Assembly (NCBI RefSeq): GCF_019091085.1
Contig: NZ_JAGXJY010000004.1
Coordinates: 310,001-374,000 of the forward strand
DNA: 64,000 nucleotides
DNA from: Mesorhizobium sp. GbtcB19
GTDB taxonomy: Bacteria > Pseudomonadota > Alphaproteobacteria > Rhizobiales > Rhizobiaceae
Direction: 5' to 3'
The notes beneath the pieces were generated by a model. That model saw nothing but the letters and a program-made list of their open reading frames with translations, had not been told where the DNA came from and did not search any database. Of this stretch, positions 29,820-37,599 are shown in pieces (the stretch's first letter is position 1; every line of letters starts with the position of its first letter). A program made the position numbers and the translations under genes.

Positions 29820-31373
29820 CTAATAGGTCGTCAGCGGCTGGTAGCTGCCGGCGGGCGACGCGGCCAGTTCCGCCCAGTCGATCTCTTCTTCCAGCCGGTG
29901 GTAGGCTTCGTCGCCGATCGTGCCGTTGCGGCGCAGTTCCTCCAGCGTGTCGCGCTGGCGGTTGATGGCATAGAGGCGAAGCCGGTCGTATTCGGTCGCG
30001 GCTTGAGCATCCTCGGGGTTTTCCGCGACTTTGCGCTGCGCCTCATACTGCTCGCGCACCACGGCAGCAGCCGCCGACGTCTTGCGGCTGAGCACGTCGA
30101 GCGCCGCCTGCATGATGGCGACGCGCGCCTGGGCCACCTCACCGTCGACCGTGGTATCGCGCGGGAAGTCGAGCCAGCGCAGCAGCGGCTTCAGGCTCAT
30201 GCCTTGCAGCACCAGCGTGCCCAGCACCACGGCGAAGGCAGCAAGCACGATCGGGTCACGACCGGGAAAGTTGGCAGGTAAGGCAATCGCCGCGACCAGC
30301 GTCACCAGTCCGCGCATGCCACACCAGCCGACCAGCACCGCGCCGGGAAATGTCGGGCCATCGCGCCTTTCTTCCTCGCTGGCGTAGCGGGCAAACCAGC
30401 GTATGACCGCGACATAGCCCGCCACCCAGACGATGCGCGCCACGATGACGACGGCAAGAACCGTCGCGGCGAAGAGAAAGGCCTCGCCCTGTCCGTCACC
30501 GGAGAGCCGGCCGACGATCGACCGCGCCTGCAGGCCCATCAGAACGAAAGCCAGAACGTTGAGCACGAACACCGCCGACTCCCAGACCGAATAGGTGCTG
30601 ACGCGGCGTCTGGCCGTCATGCGGCGCGGCGCGCGGCGCGCGATGGTGATCGCGTAGACGACGATGGTGATGATGGCGGAGAGGCCGAGCTTGTCGGCAA
30701 TGATCCACACCGCGAAGGTCCCGGCGAACTGCACCACGGTGCTGCTTGCCGCATCTTCGATGCGCTCGAGCGCGATCAGCGAGAGGCGGCCGAACAGATA
30801 GCCGCCGACGACGCTGCCGATCGTCGCGAGCAGGATGACGGGCACTGCGTCTTTCAGCATGAGCGTACCGACCGCTGCCGCAACCGATATCCGGTAGATC
30901 AGCAGCGCCGTGGCGTCGTTGAGCAGGCTCTCGCCCTGCAGGATGGCGGTGATGCGGTGCGGCACCTTGAACTGATTGAGCACGGCGCTTGCCGCCACCG
31001 CGTCCGGCGGGGCGACGATCGCGCCGGGCGCGATCGCCGCCGCGATCGGGAACCCGGCCATCTTCCCCTCGCCATAGGCGGCGACCGCGGGGGGGTAGGC
31101 GCCCGCGCCCTGCGCCAAGAGCGCCAGCGACAGCCGGTAGCGCTTCAGATCCCGCAGCGAGGTGTCATAGGCCGAATCCAGAAGCACCGGCGCGATGAAC
31201 AGGGCGAGCGCCAGTTCCGGGTCGATCTCGATCATCGGCGCGCCGGGCACGAAGGCCAGCCCCACCCCAGCAAGCGCCAGCAGCGACGGATAGGGTATCT
31301 CTAGCCGCCGCGACAGCGCCGTCAGCGCGACGGCGATCAGAAGCAGGACAAGGGTGAGTTCGAACAGCGCCAT
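29820..31373 (-). CDS. Na+/H+ antiporter (CPA1/NhaP type)
   Basis: A 517-residue membrane antiporter with about twelve helices and a cytoplasmic helical tail of roughly 110 residues (AIMQAALDVLSRK, LEELRRNGTIGDEAYHRLEEE). The ion-binding segment is AIVAPPDAVAASAVL, and GWCGMRGLVTLVAAIALP matches the conserved late helix. The stretch around residues 90-115 (QGAGAYPPAVAAYGEGKMAG) is rich in Pro, Gly and charge where relatives have a smooth hydrophobic helix, so that segment may have drifted. Single gene, with a large hairpin repeat behind its promoter region. Confidence 0.85.
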   Translation of the reverse strand: MALFELTLVLLLIAVALTALSRRLEIPYPSLLALAGVGLAFVPGAPMIEIDPELALALFIAPVLLDSAYDTSLRDLKRYRLSLALLAQGAGAYPPAVAAYGEGKMAGFPIAAAIAPGAIVAPPDAVAASAVLNQFKVPHRITAILQGESLLNDATALLIYRISVAAAVGTLMLKDAVPVILLATIGSVVGGYLFGRLSLIALERIEDAASSTVVQFAGTFAVWIIADKLGLSAIITIVVYAITIARRAPRRMTARRRVSTYSVWESAVFVLNVLAFVLMGLQARSIVGRLSGDGQGEAFLFAATVLAVVIVARIVWVAGYVAVIRWFARYASEEERRDGPTFPGAVLVGWCGMRGLVTLVAAIALPANFPGRDPIVLAAFAVVLGTLVLQGMSLKPLLRWLDFPRDTTVDGEVAQARVAIMQAALDVLSRKTSAAAAVVREQYEAQRKVAENPEDAQAATEYDRLRLYAINRQRDTLEELRRNGTIGDEAYHRLEEEIDWAELAASPAGSYQPLTTY

Positions 31374-31520
31374 GGCTTATCGTAGCGACGAAGCGCGAAG
31401 CTTGGCAGTACCCTGAGACAGGATACTGTTGATTTATCCAACGCGCCGATATCGTCCGGCTATATGGGCTTTGCACAGGCTCAAAGAGCTTCAGTCCAGT
31501 TGGCTCGAGCTGTGTTGAGA

Positions 31521-31638
31521 TTCAGGTCAGGCCGAGTCGAAAATGGTGGTTTCCGAGAACCGGAGCGGAGCGTACTTTTCGTACGTGAGCACCGGAAGCG
31601 CAGGAAACCGCCATTTGCAGGCCGGCCTCACCTGAATA
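31521..31638. repeat. 118-base long imperfect hairpin repeat
   Basis: The left arm starts ATTCAGGTCAGGCCG and contains AATGGTGGTTTCC and ACCGGAGC; the right arm, read backwards on the other strand, gives ATTCAGGTGAGGCCGG, AATGGCGGTTTCC and TTCCGGTGC. The centre is CGTAC, TTTT, CGTACG. The arms pair over about 50 bases each. It lies between the divergently placed antiporter start and the ABC ATPase stop. It resembles an element I recall from other Mesorhizobium intergenic regions. No open frame uses it. Confidence 0.8.
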
Positions 31639-31648
31639 TCGACATAGC

Positions 31649-32713
31649 CTAGTGCAGGACCAGCATATCTCCCGACGAGAACGAGATATCCGCCTTGTCG
31701 CCGACGGCCGGCGGCGGCGTCGTCGAATTGTTGAAGGTATCGAGCGACACCGTATTGCCGCCGATGCCGACGCGCACGCGGATGACCGAGCCGAGGAAAT
31801 GCACTTCGGCGATCTCGCCCGACAGGCTGGTGTCGTGGCCGGGCTGGCGCGCCAGCGAGATGGCCTCGGGGCGCAGCGCCAGCGACAGCGTATCGCCGGA
31901 CTTCGAGCCGTTGAGCTTGCCCTTCAGCGCAACCTCCTGGCTGTTCACGCGCACCCTGCCGGCGCCGGCATCGGTCACCGTGCCTTCGAGCACGTTGAGC
32001 GTGCCGACGAAATTGGCGACGAACTTGGTCGCCGGCCGGTTGTAGATCTCGAACGGCGTGCCGACCTGCTCGGCCCTGCCGCCATACATCACCGCGATGC
32101 GGTCGGAGATCGAGAGCGCCTCTTCCTGGTCATGCGTGACGAAGATGGTGGTGATGCCGAGCTTCTTCTGGATCGAGCGGATTTCCTCGCGCAGCGACAC
32201 GCGCACCTTGGCGTCGAGCGCCGACAGCGGCTCGTCGAGCAGGAGCAGTTTGGGCTTCGGGGCAATCGCCCGCGCCAGCGCGATACGCTGCTGCTGGCCG
32301 CCGGAAAGCTGGTAGGGATAACGGTCGGCCATCTGCGGCAGCTTGATGATGTCGAGCATCTCGGCGACCCGCCTGTCGGAATCAGCCTTGGGCATGCCGG
32401 CGACCTTGAGGCCGAAGGCGATGTTCTGCGCCACCGTCAGGTTCGGGAACAGCGCATAGGCTTGGAACACCATGCCGACATTGCGCTGGTTGGGCTTCAA
32501 CCGGGTGATGTCCTTGCCGCCGACGACGATCTTGCCGGCCGACGGCTCCTCGAAGCCGGCGACCATGCGCAGCACCGTCGTCTTGCCGCAGCCGGACGGG
32601 CCAAGGAACGAGACGAATTCGCCGGGTTCGACGTCGAGGCTGAAATCCTGCACCACGGTGTTGGTGCCGTAGGACTTTCGCACATGCTGGATGGACAGGA
32701 ATGGCTCGGCCAT
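31649..32713 (-). CDS. ABC transporter ATP-binding protein (PotA/FbpC type)
   Basis: A 354-residue importer ATPase. Walker A is GPSGCGKTT near residue 39, the Q loop MVFQAYALFPN, the signature LSGGQQQRIALARA, Walker B LLLLDEPLSALDAK and the H loop VTHDQEEAL. A C-terminal TOBE domain follows (LALRPEAISLA, AEVHFLGSVIRVRV). It is the last gene of a leftward set binding protein-permease-permease-ATPase. The family serves polyamines, iron or phosphonates; context (GS-like ligase, amino-alcohol enzymes upstream) favours an amine. Confidence 0.92.
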   Translation of the reverse strand: MAEPFLSIQHVRKSYGTNTVVQDFSLDVEPGEFVSFLGPSGCGKTTVLRMVAGFEEPSAGKIVVGGKDITRLKPNQRNVGMVFQAYALFPNLTVAQNIAFGLKVAGMPKADSDRRVAEMLDIIKLPQMADRYPYQLSGGQQQRIALARAIAPKPKLLLLDEPLSALDAKVRVSLREEIRSIQKKLGITTIFVTHDQEEALSISDRIAVMYGGRAEQVGTPFEIYNRPATKFVANFVGTLNVLEGTVTDAGAGRVRVNSQEVALKGKLNGSKSGDTLSLALRPEAISLARQPGHDTSLSGEIAEVHFLGSVIRVRVGIGGNTVSLDTFNNSTTPPPAVGDKADISFSSGDMLVLH

Positions 32714-32728
32714 GGCTTTTCTCTCAGG

Positions 32729-33520
32729 TCAATTCGGTCGGTTCGCCGATTTCGGCGCGAAACGGGACAGGATCTGGATCAGCGACATGCAGCCCCAGGT
32801 AATGGCGAAGGCGATGATGGCAAGTGCCGCCGGCTCATAGGCGCGGTTGGCGCCGATATTCTGCAGGTACGGCCCGAACGCCGGACGGTTGAGCAGGCTC
32901 GCCATCGTGAACTCGCCGATGACGATCGCGAAGGTCAGGAACGCGCCTGACAGCACCGCGATCAGGACGTTGGGCAGAATAACGCGGGTTATGATCGTGG
33001 TCCAGCCGGCGCCGAGGATCTGCGCCGCCTCGGTCAGCGTCCTGACATCGATGGTACGCAGGCCCGTGTCGACGGCGCGGTACATATAGGGCAGCGCCAG
33101 TGTCGCGTAGCCGATCACCAGCAGGGCGCTGGCACCGAGATCGCTGGACAGGAACGGCAGCGGCGAGTTCGAGCCGTACATCCTGATGTAGCCGAACACG
33201 ATGACGATGGCCGGGATGACCAGCGGCAAGAGCGTGATGAACTCGACGATCGGCCTGAGCTGCGGCAGGCGCAGCCGGATCCAGTAGGCCGCCGGCACCA
33301 CGATCAGCACGCCGAGGATGATCGTGAAGATGGCGGCGATGACCGAATACATGAAGGTCGCCTGGAAGCGTGGATCGCCGAGCACGACCTGATAGGCGTC
33401 GAAGGAATGGACGCCGCGCCGCATGCGCATCGAAAACTCGAATGTCGCCAAAAGCGGGATGAAGAAATAGGCCGTGCCGATGCCGAAGACGACCCAGGCC
33501 CAGAATTTGCCCGACTTCAT
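32729..33520 (-). CDS. ABC transporter permease (PotC-like)
   Basis: A 263-residue inner-membrane protein with six helices, starting MKSGKFWAWVVFGIGTAYFF. The EAA loop is LTEAAQILGAGWTTIITRV, and the LPYMYRAVDTGLRTID segment is typical of spermidine/putrescine-type second permeases. The ATG at 33520 overlaps the first permease's stop by four bases; the same frame stays open for a long way upstream but there it runs antisense-like through the other permease and shows no family sequence. It is 15 bases from the ATPase gene. Confidence 0.9.
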   Translation of the reverse strand: MKSGKFWAWVVFGIGTAYFFIPLLATFEFSMRMRRGVHSFDAYQVVLGDPRFQATFMYSVIAAIFTIILGVLIVVPAAYWIRLRLPQLRPIVEFITLLPLVIPAIVIVFGYIRMYGSNSPLPFLSSDLGASALLVIGYATLALPYMYRAVDTGLRTIDVRTLTEAAQILGAGWTTIITRVILPNVLIAVLSGAFLTFAIVIGEFTMASLLNRPAFGPYLQNIGANRAYEPAALAIIAFAITWGCMSLIQILSRFAPKSANRPN

Positions 33521-34434
33521 TTCAGCCACCTCTCGGAACGGGTCCGGAACCAGATGTAGAAGACATTCGCCAGCCCGGTGATGACGATCATGCCGAAGGC
33601 GATTGCGTAGCCGAGCTGCGGGTTGTGCAGCACGTCGCCGTTGATCTGCGAGTAGAGCTTGATCGGAACGATGTTGAGCTGCGGGCCGGAGAAGGCATAG
33701 GCGGTCGCGATGGCGCCGAAGGCGTTGGCGAACAACAGGATGACTGTGCCGAGGAAGCTCGGGAACAACACCGGTATCACCACCATGCGCCAGTACTGCC
33801 ACTGCGTGGCGCCAAGCGTGGCCGCCGCCTCGTTCCATTCCTTCTTCAAGCCGTCGATCGCCGGCACGATGATTACGATCATCAGCGGGATCTGGAAGAA
33901 CAGGTAAACGACGATCAGGCCCCAGGTGGTGAGGAAATTGAAGCCCATCGCATAGATGTTCAGATTGAAGATGTCGCGCAGCAGCACGGTCACGATGCCG
34001 ACCCGGCCCAGCGTCGCGATGAAGGCGAAGGCCAGCGGCAAGCCGGCAAAATTGGAGGCGACGCCCGAAAAGGTCAGCGTCGCGGAACGGACCCAGCTGG
34101 GCAATCCGCCGCGCACGATGGCGATCGCTATCGCCAGCCCGGCGAACGCGCCGATGATGGCCGACCAGAAGCTGATCTTGATCGAAACCCAGTAGGAATT
34201 GCTGATCGACGGATCGCTCACCAGCTGCAGGATGTTGTCCAGCGTAAGGCTGCCATCGCCGGTCTGAAACGCGCCGATGACGAGATAGATCGTCGGCAGG
34301 ATCAGGAACATCAGCACGAAAACAAAGAAGGGCGCGACGCCTATCCATTGCGTCGGCAGCCGAAAGGCCGTGGCCTGGCTTGGCGGCGCGGATTTGGTGG
34401 CAATCGACTGATTTGAAAGCGAGAGATCGGTCAT
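33517..34434 (-). CDS. ABC transporter permease (PotB-like)
   Basis: A 305-residue inner-membrane protein. After a hydrophilic N-terminus of about 28 residues, the first helix is IGVAPFFVFVLMFLILPTIY. The EAA loop is EWNEAAATLGATQWQYWRMV, and FANAFGAIATAYAFSG is the family's late helix. ATG 34434 is preferred over an upstream in-frame start because the upstream part overlaps the palindrome between it and the binding-protein gene. Forms a heterodimer with the next permease. Confidence 0.9.
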   Translation of the reverse strand: MTDLSLSNQSIATKSAPPSQATAFRLPTQWIGVAPFFVFVLMFLILPTIYLVIGAFQTGDGSLTLDNILQLVSDPSISNSYWVSIKISFWSAIIGAFAGLAIAIAIVRGGLPSWVRSATLTFSGVASNFAGLPLAFAFIATLGRVGIVTVLLRDIFNLNIYAMGFNFLTTWGLIVVYLFFQIPLMIVIIVPAIDGLKKEWNEAAATLGATQWQYWRMVVIPVLFPSFLGTVILLFANAFGAIATAYAFSGPQLNIVPIKLYSQINGDVLHNPQLGYAIAFGMIVITGLANVFYIWFRTRSERWLK

Positions 34435-34461
34435 GCGCCCTGTACCGTCTTCGAGAGAAAG

Positions 34462-34485
34462 CCGGGCGGCCAATTGGCCGCCCGG
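34462..34485 (-). promoter_or_regulatory. Perfect 24-base palindrome after the binding-protein gene
   Basis: CCGGGCGGCCAA meets its exact complement TTGGCCGCCCGG, lying 13 bases after the binding-protein stop and 27 bases before the permease start on the transcribed (minus) strand. The centre (AATT) can open to a small loop. There is no strong U-run. It is the counterpart of the hairpin at 18942-18963 in the other ABC operon. Confidence 0.65.
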
Positions 34486-34498
34486 TCGATTTCAAGTC

Positions 34499-35605
34499 TT
34501 ACTTGACGTTGGCGCCGACGGTGGCGTCCCAGTTCTTGCTGATGACTTCCTTGGCCTTGGCCTGCTCGTCGAGCGTCGGGAACACGGCCGCGGCATAGGA
34601 CTCGGCCGGCGGCAGCTTGGCCAGCACGTCCGCCGGGATCTTGCCGTTCTTGGCGAGATCGTTGAAGCGGATCGGGTGGCAGTAGCCCTTCAGCCAGCCG
34701 ATCTGGCCTTCGTCGGAGTAGAGATACTCCAGCCACAGCTTGGCGGCATTCGGATGCGGCGCGAAGGCGCTGATCGCCTGCACGTAGACGCCGGCGACGA
34801 CGCCCGTCTTCGGCACGATGACGTCGACCGGCGGGTTGCCCTTCAGCGTGTCGCGACCGGCGAGAGCGTTGTAGTCCCAGGTGATCAGGATCGGCGTCTG
34901 GCCCTGGGCCAGCGTCGCGGACTTGCCGACGACCGGAACGAAATTGCCGGCGGCATTGAGCTTCTTGAAGAAGTCGAGACCGGCGGTGCCGGCGGCTTCG
35001 CCTGCGGCAGCGCCCGTCGAAAGGCCGGCGGCATAGACGCCCTGGATGGCCTGGTTCGAAGCGCGCGGATCACCAGCGAGCGCGACCGTGTTGGCGAATT
35101 CCGGCTTCAGGAGGTCGGCCCAATCGGCCGGCGATTCCTTGACCAGGTCCTTGTTCACCTCGAAGGAAAGCACGCCGTAATAGTCGCCCGTCCAGGCGCC
35201 ATCGGCATCCTTGGCGCTGTCCGGGATCGAATCCCAGGTCGACACCTTGTAGGGCATCAGCAGGCCATCTTTCTTGGCGGTCGGGCCGAAGGACAGGCCG
35301 ACGTCGATGACGTCGGGCGCCTGCGGGCCCTTGTTGTCCTTGTTGGCCTTGATCGCCTCGACCTCGTCGCCCGAGCCGGCGTCCGGGTTGAGTTCGTTGA
35401 TCTTGATTTCCGGATATTTAGCCTTGAAAGCGTCGATCACTGCCCCGTAGCCGCACCAGTCATGCGGAAGCGCGATGACAGTGAGCTGGCCTTCAGCCTT
35501 CGCGGCCTTGACGAGATCGTCCAGCGAAGCCGCGGACGAAATCACCGTCGACGCGAAGAGCGCCGCGGCCGAGAGGGAAAGCACCTTCCCCGTGAACTTG
35601 AACAT
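34499..35605 (-). CDS. ABC transporter substrate-binding protein (polyamine/iron-type, PBP2)
   Basis: A 368-residue periplasmic protein with a signal peptide (MFKFTGKVLSLSAAALFAS, cleavage near ISSAA). The mature part starts SLDDLVKAAKAEGQLTVIALP and contains GAVIDAFKAKYPEIK and ILITWDYNALAG, typical of the extracellular solute-binding family 1/PotD-like group. Two cysteines (HDWCGYG and KGYCHPI) could form a disulfide. GGAGAG lies six bases before ATG 35605. The ligand is unknown; the surrounding amine and alcohol enzymes make a small amine or amino alcohol the best guess. Confidence 0.88.
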   Translation of the reverse strand: MFKFTGKVLSLSAAALFASTVISSAASLDDLVKAAKAEGQLTVIALPHDWCGYGAVIDAFKAKYPEIKINELNPDAGSGDEVEAIKANKDNKGPQAPDVIDVGLSFGPTAKKDGLLMPYKVSTWDSIPDSAKDADGAWTGDYYGVLSFEVNKDLVKESPADWADLLKPEFANTVALAGDPRASNQAIQGVYAAGLSTGAAAGEAAGTAGLDFFKKLNAAGNFVPVVGKSATLAQGQTPILITWDYNALAGRDTLKGNPPVDVIVPKTGVVAGVYVQAISAFAPHPNAAKLWLEYLYSDEGQIGWLKGYCHPIRFNDLAKNGKIPADVLAKLPPAESYAAAVFPTLDEQAKAKEVISKNWDATVGANVK

Positions 35606-35841
35606 GTGTTCTCTCCGTTGAACTGGCGCGCTAAGCGCCTGCGATGCGGGTATCGTTTTCGTGTGACAGCCAGATGAAGGCTTTTTGAAACCCGAGCCCC
35701 GCGGCACAAAAAGTTAACTCTTTTTAACGGACTGTAGCAATTAGCCCGCACTTAATTTTCCGGCTAATGGTTAGTCACCTTGTCTTTTGCCCACTCCCTT
35801 CCCCTCTGGAACGCCTCTTCATTCAACTCCCGGCATTGAAA

Positions 35842-35864
35842 GCCGGCTCTCAGACGGAGCCGGC
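35842..35864 (-). terminator. Hairpin overlapping the stop of the iron alcohol dehydrogenase
   Basis: Eight-base perfect arms (GCCGGCTC and GAGCCGGC) with a seven-base loop, followed on the transcribed minus strand by TTTCAATG. The stop codon lies in the loop. It may attenuate transcription between the dehydrogenase and the ABC genes; the weak U-run makes full termination uncertain. Confidence 0.4.
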
Positions 35865-37022
35865 GATCGCATTTTCGAGCAGCGTCAGCGCCGCCTTCTT
35901 GGTCAGCTTCACCGGGTTGCCGCCGGCCGTCGGGTCGACCACCGCCATGTCGGCGATCAGCCCCTTGCGCTTCTTGTCCATGTCGAGACCCTTGATCAGG
36001 CCGGGCAGCGCATGCGGCACCTTGAGCTCCTTGCGCAGCTTGATGATCGCCTTGGCGAAGCCGTCGAAGCCGCCCTTGATGCCGCAATAGGCGGCGAGCC
36101 GGGCGATGCGATCCTCGATCGCCTCGCGGTTGAAGGCGAGCACATAGGGCATGAACACCGCATTGGTCATGCCGTGATGGGTGTCGTAGAGCGCCCCGAT
36201 CGGGTGCGACAGCGAGTGGATGGCGCCCAGCCCCTTCTGGAAGGCGGCCGCGCCCATGGCGGCCGCGCTCATCATATGGGCGCGGGCAACGAGATCCTTG
36301 CCGTTGGCGAAGGCCTTGGGCAGATTCTCGAACACCAGCCGGATGCCTTCCACCGCGATGCCGTCGGCCATCGGATGATAGCCCGGCGCGCAATAGGCTT
36401 CGAGGCAGTGCGCGAGCGCGTCCATGCCGGTGCCGGCGGTGATGAAGCCGGGCATGCCGACCGAGAGTTCCGGGTCGGCAATGACGATTGCCGGCAAAAG
36501 TTTCGGATGGAAGATGACCTTCTTGGTGTGGGTTTCCTCATTGGTGATGACGCCGGCGCGGCCGACCTCCGAGCCGGTGCCCGCCGTGGTCGGCACGGCG
36601 ATGATCGGCGCGATCGCGTCGGAGTTTGCGCGCGTCCACCAGTCGCCGACGTCTTCGAAGTCCCATACCGGGCGCGTCTGCCCGGCCTGGAAGGCGATCA
36701 GCTTGCCGAGGTCGAGCGCCGAGCCGCCGCCGAAGGCGATGACGCCGTCATGCTTGCCTTTCTTGAACACGGCGATGCCGGCGGTGAGGTTGGAATCGAC
36801 CGGGTTCGGCTTCACCTCGGAAAATACGCCATAGGGCACTTGTGCCGCGTCGAGGATCTTCAGTGTCGAGGCGACGACCGGCAGTTTTGCCAGGCCCGGG
36901 TCGGTGACAAAGAGCGGCCGCTTGATGCCGGCGGCCGCGAGCACATCCGGCAGTTCCTTGATGCGCCCGGCGCCGAAGCGGACGGTGGTGGGGTAGTTCC
37001 ATTTGGAGATGAGCTTGGACAT
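35850..37022 (-). CDS. Iron-containing alcohol dehydrogenase (group III)
   Basis: A 390-residue dehydrogenase. The NAD-binding part has GGGSALDLGKLIAF and PTTAGTGSEVG; the iron ligands are the Asp/His in TGMDALAHCLEAY and the two His in SLSHPIGALYDTHHG. All are present, so activity is likely. It oxidises an alcohol to an aldehyde. Lying downstream of a GS-like ligase and an aldehyde dehydrogenase, it fits the oxidation of a gamma-glutamylated amino alcohol. It is separated from the aldehyde dehydrogenase by the DUF2569 gene, all on the minus strand. Confidence 0.92.
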   Translation of the reverse strand: MSKLISKWNYPTTVRFGAGRIKELPDVLAAAGIKRPLFVTDPGLAKLPVVASTLKILDAAQVPYGVFSEVKPNPVDSNLTAGIAVFKKGKHDGVIAFGGGSALDLGKLIAFQAGQTRPVWDFEDVGDWWTRANSDAIAPIIAVPTTAGTGSEVGRAGVITNEETHTKKVIFHPKLLPAIVIADPELSVGMPGFITAGTGMDALAHCLEAYCAPGYHPMADGIAVEGIRLVFENLPKAFANGKDLVARAHMMSAAAMGAAAFQKGLGAIHSLSHPIGALYDTHHGMTNAVFMPYVLAFNREAIEDRIARLAAYCGIKGGFDGFAKAIIKLRKELKVPHALPGLIKGLDMDKKRKGLIADMAVVDPTAGGNPVKLTKKAALTLLENAIAGSV

Positions 37023-37059
37023 TTCGACCTTCTAGAGTGCAGATATTTTCGTTTCGTCG

Positions 37060-37554
37060 TTAGTTCACAAAGGTGTTGGCCACGCGCACGGACCGCATCA
37101 TGTAAGGAATCCAGATGATCGCCCCCCAGATCGTTCGGGAGATCGACCGGACCGTGTCCTTGTCGTAGGCGTCGGCCAGCGTCGGAAAGGTGTCGGGAAA
37201 GGTCAGGTGCGCGGCCCACGGATCAAGCAGCAGATAGACCGGCGTGACCGCGGCCCAGATGATGTACCAGCCGGGAAACATCTCCGAGCGCTTGAACATC
37301 AAGAATAACAGCAGCGCCGGGGCCGTGAGGTTCAGGATGCCGCTGACCACGAGCTCCGCGACCACCAGCGCGATTTGCAAAGCACTGAGGGCACGCCAGT
37401 TCTGCAGGATGCCGACATAGTCCGTATCGTAGAGCAGTATCAGCCCCACGATCGGCGTAAGCATCAGCCCGAGCATCGGCAGAACGAGCCATCCGCCAAT
37501 GCCCTTCGGCCCTTCACGAGCCGGCAAGGCCGCTGACTGCTGTGTCTCCGCCAT
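37060..37554 (-). CDS. DUF2569 family membrane protein
   Basis: A 164-residue inner-membrane protein with four predicted helices. The family marks GPKGIGGWLVLPMLGLMLTP (residues about 15-34) and SRTIWGAIIWIPYMMRSVRV near the C-terminus are both clear. No function is known for DUF2569. It sits in the same direction between the aldehyde and alcohol dehydrogenase genes, with gaps of 45 and 37 bases, so it is probably part of the operon. Confidence 0.85.
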   Translation of the reverse strand: MAETQQSAALPAREGPKGIGGWLVLPMLGLMLTPIVGLILLYDTDYVGILQNWRALSALQIALVVAELVVSGILNLTAPALLLFLMFKRSEMFPGWYIIWAAVTPVYLLLDPWAAHLTFPDTFPTLADAYDKDTVRSISRTIWGAIIWIPYMMRSVRVANTFVN

Positions 37555-37599
37555 TACTCCTCTCTCTAAGCCTTTCCAATGCCCCTATCGATCGCCCGC

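Noticed and set aside
32729..34495. Single 588-codon protein fusing an unknown domain to the PotC-like permease
   Set aside because: The first 325 codons are an out-of-frame reading of the PotB-like gene; the ATG at 33520 starts the true permease.
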